Shown one piece after another: positions 24,790 through 32,569 of a DNA stretch of 64,000 nt; within the stretch, counting starts at the first letter, position 1, and the number at the start of each line of letters is the position of its first letter. The notes beneath the pieces were generated by a model, which was given only the letters and a program-made list of their open reading frames with translations, searched no databases and was not told the origin of the DNA. The position numbers and the translations under genes are program-made. The DNA comes from Hymenobacter convexus (GTDB lineage Bacteria > Bacteroidota > Bacteroidia > Cytophagales > Hymenobacteraceae): the NCBI RefSeq assembly GCF_030580955.1, contig NZ_JAUQON010000001.1, positions 248,001 to 312,000 on the forward strand, written 5' to 3'.

Positions 24790-26067
24790 ATGCTTCTCCT
24801 TCAAAACACCCGCATCGCCTCCGAAAACTCCCCCGTGCTTGTCGAGAGCGATGTCCTGATTGTCGAAGGGAAAATTCAGGAAATCGGCAAAAGCCTGGCC
24901 ATCCCCGAGGGCACCCGCGTCATCGACGCGCGCGGCCGGGTGCTGATGCCGGGCATGTTTGACGCCCACGTCCATTTCCGCGCCCCTGGCTTCGAGAACA
25001 AGGAAACCATCACCACGGGGAGCGAGGCGGCCATCAACGGCGGTGTGACCGGCGTGGTGATGATGCCCAACACCCGCCCAGCCCTCGACTCGGCCACCGC
25101 CATCGCCACCGTGCTGGAAAATGCCAAGCACCGGTCCCGCATTCCGGTGTATACTTCCGGCTGCGTCACCAAGAACCGCGAGGGCAAGGAACTGGCCGAA
25201 ATCGAGGGCATGCGCGGCCTCGGCGTGAAGATGCTGACCGATGACGGAGACACCACGGCCGACCCGGCGGTGCTGCTGCGGGCCATGCAGTACGCCACCG
25301 AGTTCGGGATGTTTTTCGCCAGCCACTGCGAGGTGCCGGAGCTGGCCGGGCCGCGCGCCCTCAACGAAGGGGTTATGAGCTACCGGCTCGGCATCAAGGG
25401 CTCGCCGGCGTGCGCGGAGGAAATCATCATCGACCGCGACATCCGCCTGGCCCACGCGGCGGGCGCGCACGTGCACATCCAGCACGTGTCGAGCAAGCTC
25501 GGCATGGAAACCATCCGCTGGTGGAAATCGCGCGGCGATGTGAAGGTGACGGCGGAAGTGACCCCGCACCACCTGCTGTTCACCGACGAGCACATCGGCG
25601 ACTACGACACGAACTATAAGATGAACCCGCCGCTGCGCACACAGGCCGATTGTGATGCGCTGCTCGAAGGGCTCATCGAGGGGGTCTTCGACCTCATTTC
25701 CACCGACCACGCGCCGCATACGCCGTTCGAGAAAGCCCAGGATTTCATCAGTGCCCCCAACGGCATCACGGGCCTGGATACGGCCCTTGTCTCGCTTTAT
25801 CACCACTTCGTCGAGCCCGGCAAATTCGGGTGGGACCTGGTGGTGAAGCGCTACTCGGCAGAACCCCGCCGCCTGATGGGCCTGCCGGTAGCCGCCATCG
25901 AAATCGGCCAGGAAGCCAACTGCGTCCTGTTCGATACCGAAGCCGAAACGACCTTCACGCGGGATTTCATGAAATCCAAATCCCAGAACACGCCTTTCAT
26001 CGACCAAACGCTAAAAGGCCGGGTAAACCTGGTGATTTTGGGTGCGGAAATTCTGCTGGAGCGCTAA
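24790..26067 (+). CDS. pyrC: Dihydroorotase
   Basis: A 425-residue amidohydrolase of the multifunctional-type dihydroorotase class, closing carbamoyl-aspartate to dihydroorotate. Metal ligands are visible: DAHVHFRAPG (H-x-H near residue 59), the His in FASHCEVPE, HVHIQHVSS, and the Asp in ISTDHAPHTPFEK. GVTGVVMMPNTRPALDSA is the conserved substrate loop. A few bases favour the same C-ending codons as pyrB, so the two genes likely arrived together. It is in an operon with pyrB, and a palindromic repeat of the native family separates it from purE. Confidence 0.95.
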   Translation: MLLLQNTRIASENSPVLVESDVLIVEGKIQEIGKSLAIPEGTRVIDARGRVLMPGMFDAHVHFRAPGFENKETITTGSEAAINGGVTGVVMMPNTRPALDSATAIATVLENAKHRSRIPVYTSGCVTKNREGKELAEIEGMRGLGVKMLTDDGDTTADPAVLLRAMQYATEFGMFFASHCEVPELAGPRALNEGVMSYRLGIKGSPACAEEIIIDRDIRLAHAAGAHVHIQHVSSKLGMETIRWWKSRGDVKVTAEVTPHHLLFTDEHIGDYDTNYKMNPPLRTQADCDALLEGLIEGVFDLISTDHAPHTPFEKAQDFISAPNGITGLDTALVSLYHHFVEPGKFGWDLVVKRYSAEPRRLMGLPVAAIEIGQEANCVLFDTEAETTFTRDFMKSKSQNTPFIDQTLKGRVNLVILGAEILLER

Positions 26068-26093
26068 CTGTTAGAGCTTGGCTGAAAACAGAA

Positions 26094-26193
26094 CGTCATG
26101 CTGAGCGCAGTCGAAGCATCTCTACTGCGGCAGTAAACTCCATGGTTTGGATTAGTTACGCGGTAAAGATGCTTCGACTGCGCTCAGCATGAC
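26094..26193. repeat. Palindromic intergenic repeat, family A, copy 2
   Basis: Same arms as copy 1 (GTCATGCTGAGCGCAGTC) and the same loop segment TTGGATTAGTTACGCGG. It lies between pyrC and purE, so a native repeat sits inside the suspected foreign block. Confidence 0.95.
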
Positions 26194-26207
26194 ATCAAAT
26201 AATTTCG

Positions 26208-26723
26208 ATGAGTACAATTCCCTCCTCCAATACATCAGATAAGCCCCTTATCGGCGTGGTCATGGGCTCCAGCAGCGACTGGGACACCATGCAGCATGCC
26301 GTGCAGATGCTCACGCACTTTGGTGTGGCCCACGAAGCGCGCGTTGTGTCGGCCCATCGCATGCCCGACGACTTGTTTGCTTACGCCGAACAAGCCGGCC
26401 CGCGCGGCCTGCAGGTTATCATCGCCGGCGCCGGGGGGGCCGCCCACCTACCGGGCATGATGGCCGCCAAAACCACGGTGCCCGTGCTGGGGGTGCCGGT
26501 GGCCAGCCGGCATTTGCAGGGGGTCGACTCGCTGCACAGCATCGTGCAAATGCCCAAAGGGGTGCCGGTGGCCACGTTTGCGATTGGCACCGCCGGGGCG
26601 GCCAATGCGGCGCTGTTCGCGGTCAGCATGCTGGCCCTGCATGACCCGGGCCTAGCGGCCAAACTGCAGGCGTTTCGCGTCGAACAAACCGAAGCCGCTC
26701 GCGCCATGACGTTGCCGGTATGA
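26208..26723 (+). CDS. purE: N5-carboxyaminoimidazole ribonucleotide mutase PurE (class I)
   Basis: A 171-residue PurE, converting N5-CAIR to CAIR in purine synthesis. The signature [20 protein letters not shown], the active-site His region [36 protein letters not shown] and [21 protein letters not shown] are all present. The downstream purK overlaps it by the ATGA junction. Details such as [10 protein letters not shown] and the [22 protein letters not shown] block resemble Burkholderiales PurE more than Bacteroidota forms (from memory, not searched). The start at 26208 is only 15 bases after the repeat arm. Confidence 0.96.
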   Translation: MSTIPSSNTSDKPLIGVVMGSSSDWDTMQHAVQMLTHFGVAHEARVVSAHRMPDDLFAYAEQAGPRGLQVIIAGAGGAAHLPGMMAAKTTVPVLGVPVASRHLQGVDSLHSIVQMPKGVPVATFAIGTAGAANAALFAVSMLALHDPGLAAKLQAFRVEQTEAARAMTLPV

Positions 26724-27970
26724 ACGACGGCATTCAGGAAGCAGCGATGACCCCTATTTTCCCCGGCAGTGAGGACTCCGCTGGCCGACAGGCCACCCTA
26801 GGGGTGCTGGGCGGTGGCCAGCTGGGCCGGATGTTTGTGCATGCCGCCCAGCGCCTGGGCTACCTCACCGCCGTGCTGGACCCGGACGCGCAGAGCCCGG
26901 CCGGGCGGGTGAGTCACTACCACATTCAAACCGACTACGACGACCCGGCCGGGCTGACGCAACTGGCCCACCTGTGCCAGGCCATCACCACCGAGTTTGA
27001 AAACGTGCCCGCCCAGGCCCTGCAAACGCTGGCGCTGACCCGCCCCGTAGCGCCTGGCGCGGCCGTGGTGGGCATTGCGCAAAACCGCATCGAGGAAAAA
27101 GCCCACTTCACGGCCTGCGCCGACGTGTCGGGGGTGAGCTGCGCGCCTTATGCGGTGATTGAAACGCGGGCCCAGCTGCAGGCCGTCCAGGACGAACGGG
27201 CTGATTTGCTGCCCGGCATCCTGAAAACCGCGCGCTTGGGCTACGACGGCAAGGGCCAGGTCCGCGTGAAGACCACCGATGAGCTGGCTGCCGCCTGGGC
27301 GGAGTTGGGCGCCGCCGCCTGCGTGCTGGAAAAGATGCTGCCGCTCACCGCCGAGTGTTCGGTGCTGGTGGCGCGCGGCTGGGACGGGCAAGTCGTTAGC
27401 TTCGCCCCGCAGCGTAACGTGCACGTCGAGGGCATTTTGGCCGTGACCCACGCGTACGCAGGCAACATGCCGCCTGCCCTGGCAACCAGAGCCCGCGACG
27501 CGGCTGTTTCCATCGCGCAGCATCTCGGCTATGTGGGGGTGCTATGCGTTGAGTTTTTTGTGGTGGAGGACGGCAGCGCGCACGGCATGCTAGTGGTCAA
27601 CGAGATGGCGCCGCGCCCGCACAACAGCGGCCACTACACCCTGGACGCCTGCGACGTTTCCCAGTTTGACCTGCAGGTCCATGCCATGGCGGGCTTGCCC
27701 TTGCCGCGGCCGCGCCAGCATTCCCCGGCCATCATGCTCAACCTGCTGGGAGACGTGTGGTTTGATGGCAACGGTCAACGGCGGGAGCCTGACTGGATTG
27801 CCGTGCTAAGCCTGCCGGGCACGCACCTGCACCTGTACGGCAAGCTGCAGGCGCGCGCCGGCCGCAAGATGGGCCACCTGACCATTACCGGCCCGGATGT
27901 CGCGAGTGTCAAAACCGTGGCGCGGCGCGCGGCAGATTTGCTCGGCTTGCCGGGGCTGGACGTCAGCTAG
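26720..27970 (+). CDS. purK: N5-carboxyaminoimidazole ribonucleotide synthetase PurK
   Basis: A 416-residue ATP-grasp ligase that makes N5-CAIR from AIR, bicarbonate and ATP, the partner step of PurE. Signature pieces are [22 protein letters not shown] near residue 37, [33 protein letters not shown] and [26 protein letters not shown]. The start ATG overlaps the purE stop as ATGA, so translation is coupled; [10 protein letters not shown] at residue 10 is an alternative start. The wording of many segments ([34 protein letters not shown]) is strongly Burkholderiales-like in my recollection, supporting transfer with purE. Confidence 0.97.
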   Translation: MNDGIQEAAMTPIFPGSEDSAGRQATLGVLGGGQLGRMFVHAAQRLGYLTAVLDPDAQSPAGRVSHYHIQTDYDDPAGLTQLAHLCQAITTEFENVPAQALQTLALTRPVAPGAAVVGIAQNRIEEKAHFTACADVSGVSCAPYAVIETRAQLQAVQDERADLLPGILKTARLGYDGKGQVRVKTTDELAAAWAELGAAACVLEKMLPLTAECSVLVARGWDGQVVSFAPQRNVHVEGILAVTHAYAGNMPPALATRARDAAVSIAQHLGYVGVLCVEFFVVEDGSAHGMLVVNEMAPRPHNSGHYTLDACDVSQFDLQVHAMAGLPLPRPRQHSPAIMLNLLGDVWFDGNGQRREPDWIAVLSLPGTHLHLYGKLQARAGRKMGHLTITGPDVASVKTVARRAADLLGLPGLDVS

Positions 27971-28203
27971 CGGCATTCAGTCATCCGCGGGTCGTGTCTC
28001 GACTTCTGCCCCTCCACCATCTCGCGCCTTGCGATACCTAAGGGAAGGTCTGCTTAAGTATCGTAAGGTGAATCAACAGTATATGGCGATGGCCATAAAC
28101 GATAGTGAGTAAGGCGCGATAAAGCTGACTTATCGGATATAATATTCTGCTTTTGAGGACCGGCCATTTTCGGGCGGTTTTTTCCTCGCTGATAGGGGCC
28201 GTG

Positions 28204-28348
28204 GAAAACGATTCGGCCCTCGCCATTCCCGTGAACTCGTCGGCCGCACTCGCGCAGCTGGCCGAACACACCTCGCGCTACGTCGAGGCGGGATGGCAAG
28301 GCGCACCCAACACGGCCAAGGCCTACGCCGGGGACTTAAAACGTTGCG
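28204..28348 (+). pseudogene. Fragment of a tyrosine recombinase (N-terminal core-binding domain)
   Basis: The frame reads SSAALAQLAEHTSRYVEAG then PNTAKAYAGDLKR, which matches the first helices of the SAM-like core-binding domain of phage/integron-type integrases (the S-P-N-T-x-x-A-Y-x-x-D-x-x-R pattern). It stops abruptly at the junction with a glycerophosphodiesterase fragment in another frame. No catalytic R-H-R-Y part is present. It is a dead fragment that marks the right edge of the pyr/pur block. Confidence 0.65.
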
Positions 28349-28544
28349 GCGCCTGAGCTTCACGGCCGCCATTTACAGCCCGCAGCTCCGGCGGGTGACG
28401 GAAGAGCTGGTGCAGGCCTGCCACCAACGCAGGCTGCAGGTCATCCCCTGGACGGTAAACGCGCCCGCCGATGCTGCCCGGTTGCAGGCCCTGCAAGTCG
28501 ACGGGCTGATTACGGATTATCCGGACATGGTCAAAACCGAATAG
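28346..28544 (+). pseudogene. C-terminal fragment of a glycerophosphodiester phosphodiesterase
   Basis: The frame reads FTAAIYSPQLRRVTEELVQA and then VIPWTVNAPADAARLQALQV-DGLITDYPD, the last strands and helix of the GDPD TIM barrel. The N-terminal two thirds with the catalytic HRG and E-x-N motifs are absent, and the fragment is joined directly to the integrase fragment. It is non-functional. Whether the junction is an old integration scar or a random deletion cannot be told. Confidence 0.7.
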
Positions 28545-28728
28545 CCGACCGTTTACTAATCGTCAGAGGGTGAATACCGCCTCCTCTCCCTGAACGCTTG
28601 GCCACTGGTCGGGGTGCACGACGAGCCCGGCCGGCTGCCCCTACAAGCGCGGCATGGCCGTTATTTGGTGCTCCCTTCTATAAGCCGCGCCGACTGGCTT
28701 GCTGGCCCGCAGCTACCGGCAGGCATGT
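28545..28728. other. Gene-free remainder of the debris region
   Basis: GC-rich sequence without a supportable gene, repeat or promoter. With the two fragments and the spacer 27971-28203, it makes a stretch of about 760 bases lacking an intact gene after purK. Confidence 0.5.
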
Positions 28729-29073
28729 TCACCGCGACAGGCGCTGGCCCCGCCGCACGGTTAACGCCCCAGAATGGGGGCGTTTGTTAATGGAATCGCC
28801 GACGTGCAGGTACTGGTTCAGGCTGCTGTCTCGGCGGAATGGCGCCTGGCCCGGAGCAGGAGCGAAGGCGTCAAAATCGTAGCGGGTAGTTGTCTGGCCG
28901 TTCAGGAAAAAAGAATAGGAACCCTGCATATGCACGACCCCGCTGACGCGGCCTTTCAGCGCCGTATCAGCAGCCACCTCCACGCGCGGGAAGCGCTGCT
29001 TCAGCCCGTATGAAACCGCCACGTAAGCCAGCAGCGCCACCACACCCAGCGCCAGAATAAGTTTGGTCGACAT
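28729..29073 (-). CDS. Small membrane-anchored protein, unknown function
   Basis: A 114-residue protein with one N-terminal membrane helix (KLILALGVVALLAYVAVSYGL) followed by a compact soluble part: VAADTALKGRVSGVVHMQGSYSFFLNGQTTTRYDFDAF, then LNQYLHVGDSINKRPHSGALTVRRG. The wording GDSINKRPHS-LTVRRG suggests a C-terminal beta strand that in similar proteins runs on further, so the tail may be shortened or altered at the border with the debris region. It is preceded by the DUF4268 start region on the right (21-base gap, opposite order on the minus strand: this gene lies downstream of no visible partner). No enzyme motif is visible. Confidence 0.65.
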   Translation of the reverse strand: MSTKLILALGVVALLAYVAVSYGLKQRFPRVEVAADTALKGRVSGVVHMQGSYSFFLNGQTTTRYDFDAFAPAPGQAPFRRDSSLNQYLHVGDSINKRPHSGALTVRRGQRLSR

Positions 29074-29094
29074 GGTTGCAATATAGCGTCCTGC

Positions 29095-29556
29095 CTACTT
29101 CAGCGCCTCAAACGTGTACTGTGCATCGGCCCAGAAGGCATCAAGGGCCATGATGCGGGGCTTGAAGAACGAAATCAGTTTCGGCCAGTCGTCGCGGTTG
29201 AAGATGTTGACCGGGCTCAACTCTTTGGAGATACAGCTCAGCGGCAGGCCTTGGGCATCAATTGTCTCCGCTTCCCAGGTCCAGGTTTCGCCAAGGGTTT
29301 CGTGCAACAGGGTTTTCAGCTCTTTGAACTGCTCATAAAACAGCTCCCGGATGCCCGGGTCCGGGTGGTTCAGCTCAATGCTGATGCTGGCGTGGCGGTT
29401 GTCGGCCTGCATCCGGAAATACAAGTGCCGGAAGCCCGTCTTGTAGTTAATCCAGTTGGTGGTTTCGCCCTCGGCCGAGGGCACGGGCGCCATATACTGG
29501 CCAAAGGCCGTCCAGAACGCCTGCCGCAGCTGGGTAGCTTCTGCTTTGCTATACAT
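29095..29556 (-). CDS. DUF4268-domain protein
   Basis: A 153-residue cytoplasmic protein matching DUF4268 (PF14088), a compact alpha/beta domain common in Bacteroidota and distantly nuclease-like in some annotations. Visible signature pieces are LRQAFWTAFGQYMAPVPSAEG, WINYKTGFRHLYFRMQADNRHASISIEL, ELFYEQFKELKTLLHETLGETWTW and FNRDDWPKLISFFKPRIMALDAFW. The function is unknown. It starts beside a palindromic repeat (29575-29672), which separates it from the lipoprotein gene, so it is likely monocistronic or leads into the 28729-29073 gene 21 bases further on the same strand. Confidence 0.88.
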   Translation of the reverse strand: MYSKAEATQLRQAFWTAFGQYMAPVPSAEGETTNWINYKTGFRHLYFRMQADNRHASISIELNHPDPGIRELFYEQFKELKTLLHETLGETWTWEAETIDAQGLPLSCISKELSPVNIFNRDDWPKLISFFKPRIMALDAFWADAQYTFEALK

Positions 29557-29574
29557 CGATTAGGGAAAAAAGAA

Positions 29575-29672
29575 CGTCATGCGGAGCCTGCCGAAGCATC
29601 TCGCGTGCAATACTAATTCAATCGATAAGATTAGCTGCGCGGTAGAGATGCTTCGGCAGGCTCAACATGACG
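29575..29672. repeat. Palindromic intergenic repeat, family A, copy 3
   Basis: Arms begin CGTCATGCGGAGCCTGCCGA, a variant arm; the right arm has one mismatch (CAACATGACG). The loop contains ATCGATAAGATTAGCTGCGC, matching the other copies. Confidence 0.92.
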
Positions 29673-29711
29673 TGCTGTTGTCCGTTAAAACTGCCCGAAT
29701 GAGCCCGTTAT

Positions 29712-30119
29712 CTACAGCGGCGTGGCCCACCAGCCGGCCTCGTTGCTTTGGATGGCCACGCCGCCGGCGTTGTGGTAGTATTCCTGTACGCACTCTTTGA
29801 AGCCGGCGTTGTTGGTGCTGGCAAAGCACACGGCGTGGTCGGCGGTGGGCAGCGGGCCGGTGTGCACGGCAAACACACTGCCGCGCTCGGCCTTGGTGAT
29901 GATGAGGTAAGTCGTGTCGTTGAGCTTGCCCAGGTTGGCGTCGAAGGCCTGGCCGTAGGCGTTGTCGGGCGTCACCTCCACGCGGTAGGCCGTGTTGCCG
30001 GCCGGGTGCTGCAAAATGCCCGCCTGGCCATTTTTGTCGCAGCTAATCAGGCCCAGCAGGCCAGCCGAAACTACGGTGAAGGTGGCCAGACGAGAGAGGA
30101 GTAAACGTGTGCGTTTCAT
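29712..30119 (-). CDS. Small lipoprotein, unknown function
   Basis: A 135-residue exported protein from the preferred start MKRTRLLLSRLATFTVVSAG (30119). The signal ends LLGLISC, a lipobox, so it should be lipid-anchored. The mature part (AYRVEVTPDNAYGQAFDANLGKLNDTTYLIITKAERGSVFAVHTGP, CFASTNNAGFKECVQEYYHNAGG) contains two further Cys that could form a disulfide. No family was recognised. It is separated from udk by a strong terminator and from the DUF4268 gene by a palindromic repeat, so it is its own transcription unit. Confidence 0.75.
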   Translation of the reverse strand: MKRTRLLLSRLATFTVVSAGLLGLISCDKNGQAGILQHPAGNTAYRVEVTPDNAYGQAFDANLGKLNDTTYLIITKAERGSVFAVHTGPLPTADHAVCFASTNNAGFKECVQEYYHNAGGVAIQSNEAGWWATPL

Positions 30120-30248
30120 AAGCAGCAAAGCAAAAAACTATCTAAACCGGGTGAAAGGGGAGCGGAGCGACACCGTTCGCAGGCGCACAGCCGTTTCTAA
30201 TTACAGGTCCAAGATAATCTGTTTTTACTTCAATACTGATGAAGCGGC

Positions 30249-30300
30249 CAAAAAAATGCACGTCCCGTCGGGCCAAACCGGCCAGTCGGGACGTGCTAAA
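30249..30300. terminator. Strong terminator after udk
   Basis: GCACGTCCCG and CGGGACGTGC form a stem with an inner GGCC/GGCC hairpin; on the minus strand it runs into ATTTTTTT, about 30 bases past the udk stop. Confidence 0.85.
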
Positions 30301-30327
30301 AAGGGTCCGATTGCTGCGTACGAGAGG

Positions 30328-30960
30328 TTATTGCTGCGCCGCGGCCGCCACCTTGCCCTGTAGGAAGCCCACCAGCACCTCCAGTCCCTTCTCGAAGTGG
30401 CGGTTGTTGGGAATCACAATGTCGGCGTAGTGCTTGTAGGGCGCAATGAACTGCTCGTAGGTGGGCGCCACGTGATGGGTGTAGCGGTACAGCACGTCGG
30501 CCAGGTCGTAGCCCCGCTCGTCGCGGTCCCGAATGATGCGGCGGTGCAGCTTCACGTGCTCCTGGGCATCGATGTACACCTTGAGGTCGAGCAGCTCGGC
30601 GATTTCCTTGAAGTGAAACACGAAAATGCCCTCCACCACCACAATGGGCGCCGGCCGAAACACCAGCTCCTGCGGCGTCACGGCCGCGTTGTTGAAGGTG
30701 TATTCCTTGCGCCGCACCTCGTGGCCCTGGCTGATGCGCAGCACGTCGTTGGCGTAGGCCGCGGCGTCGATGCTGGCGGGCAGGTCGAAATTTTCTACGC
30801 CCTGGTCGTCGCGCAGCTGCTTTTCGCGCGGGTGATAATAATTGTCCTGCGAGATGAGGCAAATCTGCTCTTCAGGAAACGAAGCCAGAAGCCGGCGCAG
30901 AAACGTGGTTTTACCAGAAGCGCTGCCGCCGGTGATGCCAATTAGATACGGGGTGTGCAT
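30328..30960 (-). CDS. udk: Uridine/cytidine kinase
   Basis: A 210-residue P-loop kinase that phosphorylates uridine and cytidine in pyrimidine salvage. The P-loop is GITGGSASGKTTFLRRLL near residue 6; ISQDNYYHPREKQLRDDQGVENFDLPASID is the conserved nucleoside-binding segment; and RRIIRDRDERGYDLADVLYRY is the LID region. A TTG at 30969 allows a 3-residue longer frame, but the ATG at 30960 (MHTPYLIGITGG) is the natural start. A perfect TATCTTTG box ends 7 bases upstream, so the message would be nearly leaderless. A strong terminator follows. Confidence 0.95.
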   Translation of the reverse strand: MHTPYLIGITGGSASGKTTFLRRLLASFPEEQICLISQDNYYHPREKQLRDDQGVENFDLPASIDAAAYANDVLRISQGHEVRRKEYTFNNAAVTPQELVFRPAPIVVVEGIFVFHFKEIAELLDLKVYIDAQEHVKLHRRIIRDRDERGYDLADVLYRYTHHVAPTYEQFIAPYKHYADIVIPNNRHFEKGLEVLVGFLQGKVAAAAQQ

Positions 30961-30966
30961 AGCAGG

Positions 30967-30974
30967 CAAAGATA
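30967..30974 (-). promoter_or_regulatory. Promoter -7 box for udk
   Basis: CAAAGATA on plus is TATCTTTG on minus, a perfect TAnnTTTG. Its downstream end is 6 bases from the udk ATG; no TTG was found at the right spacing upstream. Confidence 0.5.
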
Positions 30975-31050
30975 ATGCTTTGCTTCATGAGGAATGAAAA
31001 AGGAGGGCGGAAGAATCACGGTGGCGTAGCTATATGGAAAGCCTCTGGCC

Positions 31051-31155
31051 CGTCATGTCGAGCGCAGTCGGGACATCTCGCGTGCCGAAGTAATTCTTTC
31101 GATTGAATTGAGTTACTACCCCGCGCGAGATGTCTCGACTGCGCTCGACATGACG
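31051..31155. repeat. Palindromic intergenic repeat, family A, copy 4
   Basis: Arm variant CGTCATGTCGAGCGCAGTCG continuing GGACATCTCGCG; the loop carries CGATTGAATTGAGTTAC. It lies between udk and rdgB. Confidence 0.93.
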
Positions 31156-31164
31156 GTCTTTCTT

Positions 31165-31758
31165 TTATTCCGCCTGCAAAAACGCCAGCAGCCCCGCCAC
31201 CGCCCGCGCCCGGTGGCTGATGCGGTTTTTCTCCGCGCCGCTCATTTCGGCAAAGGTGCGGCCGTCGCCCTCCGCGGGCACAAACACCGGGTCGTAGCCG
31301 AAGCCGCCCGCGCCCTGGGCCGATTCCGTGATGGTGCCGGCTACTTCGCCCGCAAACTCCTGCGTGCGGCCATCGGCCCGGGCCAGGGCCACCACCGTGC
31401 GGAACCGGGCCGAGCGGTCGGGGGCGCCGCGCAGCTCCTGTAGCAGCTTGGCCACGTTGTCTTCGGCCCGGCGCTGGGGCCCGGCGTAGCGGGCCGAGTA
31501 CACGCCGGGTGCCCCGCCCAGCGCCGTTACTTCCAGGCCCGTGTCGTCGGCGAAGCAGTCCACGCCGTAGTGCTGGCGCACGTATTCGGCCTTTTGGCGG
31601 GCGTTGCCTTCCAGGGTGTCCTGGGTTTCGGGCAGTTCTTCGTGGCAGCCGATATCGGCCAGGCTCAGCAGCGTGAGCCCGGCGGGCAGCAGCGGCCGGA
31701 TTTCATCGAGCTTGTGGGCGTTATTGGAAGCGAAGCAGAGTTGGGTGGGGGCGGGCAT
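31165..31758 (-). CDS. rdgB: Non-canonical purine NTP pyrophosphatase (RdgB/HAM1)
   Basis: A 197-residue house-cleaning pyrophosphatase removing ITP/XTP and dITP. The N-terminal CFASNNAHKLDEIRPLL holds the S/T-x-N-x-x-K phosphate motif; ADDTGLEVTALGGAPGVYSARYAG is the catalytic Asp region; and GFGYDPVFVP and ISHRARA are the other family blocks. The frame remains open for 900 bases upstream through another repeat and a different gene, but MPAPTQLCFASNN at 31758 is the family start. Palindromic repeats lie on both sides of the gene. Confidence 0.95.
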   Translation of the reverse strand: MPAPTQLCFASNNAHKLDEIRPLLPAGLTLLSLADIGCHEELPETQDTLEGNARQKAEYVRQHYGVDCFADDTGLEVTALGGAPGVYSARYAGPQRRAEDNVAKLLQELRGAPDRSARFRTVVALARADGRTQEFAGEVAGTITESAQGAGGFGYDPVFVPAEGDGRTFAEMSGAEKNRISHRARAVAGLLAFLQAE

Positions 31759-31790
31759 GGGGTGAGGGATTAAAAGAAAGGCAAATAAAA

Positions 31791-31900
31791 AGGACGTCAT
31801 GCTGAGCGCCGCCGAAGCATCTCTACCGCAATAGCAAATCCTGTCGATTTGGATTACTTGCGCGGTAGAGATGCTTCGGCGGCGCTCAGCATGACGTCCT
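31791..31900. repeat. Palindromic intergenic repeat, family A, copy 5
   Basis: Arms AGGACGTCATGCTGAGCGCC and continuing GCCGAAGCATCTCTACCGC, perfectly inverted; loop CGATTTGGATTACTTGCGCGG. Confidence 0.95.
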
Positions 31901-31913
31901 TTTTTCGGTTTTA

Positions 31914-32366
31914 TTACCGAAACATCGACTTGATGGTGCCCCAGGAGCGCTGCACGCTGCTGGGCGTGCCGGCCAGCACCGTAAGGAAGCTTTGGTCGCC
32001 GCCGGGGCTGTGGATGGTGAGACGGTAGGTGAAGGGGCCGCCCACCTGGGCCGGCGTGGGCGCGCCGCCGGTAGCGGTACGGAACACGTTGGCGTCGTAG
32101 TACGTGTAGCGGCGCTGGCCGTTGGGCGTCACGCTGGTGACGGCGGAGTAGCTGGTTTCGTTGGAGCCCTTGCGGGCCAGGTCGAAGCCCGTGACGTCGG
32201 TTTCGGAGTTCACTTCCCAGTCGATGCGCACCCGCGAGCTGTCGTAAGCAGCGGTGAACACCGTCAGCGACGCGGCCATGGCGGCCACGGCGCTGCCCAG
32301 CACGAGCAGCAGCACGGCAGGGCCGGAACGGCGAAACAAGCGGCGAATGAGTAGCGATTTCAACAC
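31914..32366 (-). CDS. Secreted protein with fibronectin-III-like strand pattern
   Basis: A 150-residue exported protein starting with GTG at 32366 (read as MLKSLLIRRLFRRSG); no in-frame ATG is nearby, and a perfect promoter sits about 35 bases upstream, so the GTG start is chosen. A basic n-region and hydrophobic core (PAVLLLVLGSAVAAMAAS) form a signal. The mature part (LTVFTAAYDSSRVRIDWEVNSETDVTGFDLARKGS ... RRYTYYDANVF ... PFTYRLTIHSPGGDQSFL) has the strand order of an Fn3-like domain: R-I-D-W-x-[TV]-x-x-E-x-x-x-x-G-F-x-[LV]-x-R-S. It is typical of T9SS-era Bacteroidota surface proteins but has no visible sorting domain. Function unknown. Confidence 0.75.
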   Translation of the reverse strand: MLKSLLIRRLFRRSGPAVLLLVLGSAVAAMAASLTVFTAAYDSSRVRIDWEVNSETDVTGFDLARKGSNETSYSAVTSVTPNGQRRYTYYDANVFRTATGGAPTPAQVGGPFTYRLTIHSPGGDQSFLTVLAGTPSSVQRSWGTIKSMFR

Positions 32367-32400
32367 GCGCGACGAGGCGGCCCCGAGTGTGGGCCGGATT

Positions 32401-32431
32401 CAAATGTACAACCTTTTCAGAAAGCCAACAA
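32401..32431 (-). promoter_or_regulatory. Bacteroidota promoter for the Fn3-like gene
   Basis: On minus: TTG (complement of 32429-32431 or 32426-32428), 20 or 17 bases, then TACATTTG (complement of 32401-32408), a perfect TAnnTTTG. Confidence 0.75.
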
Positions 32432-32485
32432 GCTAAGCTGTACGCCCTGGCAGCCCGCGTCCGGTAGAAAATATTGGGTCGGAGG

Positions 32486-32516
32486 TTGGGTATTTCAGAG
32501 CTAAGCTGTACTTTTG
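32486..32516 (+). promoter_or_regulatory. Bacteroidota promoter for rpmE
   Basis: TTG at 32486-32488, 20 bases, TACTTTTG at 32509-32516, a perfect TAnnTTTG. The leader to the ATG at 32570 is about 48 bases. Confidence 0.8.
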
Positions 32517-32569
32517 CAGTCCCTTCCGCAAAATCGGCAGGGTTCAACCGGTAAAACCGACCTCTCGAT

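Noticed and set aside
28763..28784. Hairpin AACGCCCC/GGGGCGTT as a terminator
   Set aside because: It lies within the C-terminal codons of the gene at 28729-29073 and has no T-tract on that strand; likely chance in GC-rich code.
32521..32569. tRNA-like words (GGGTTCAACC) in the rpmE leader
   Set aside because: No acceptor stem or anticodon arm can be formed; it is simply the leader.
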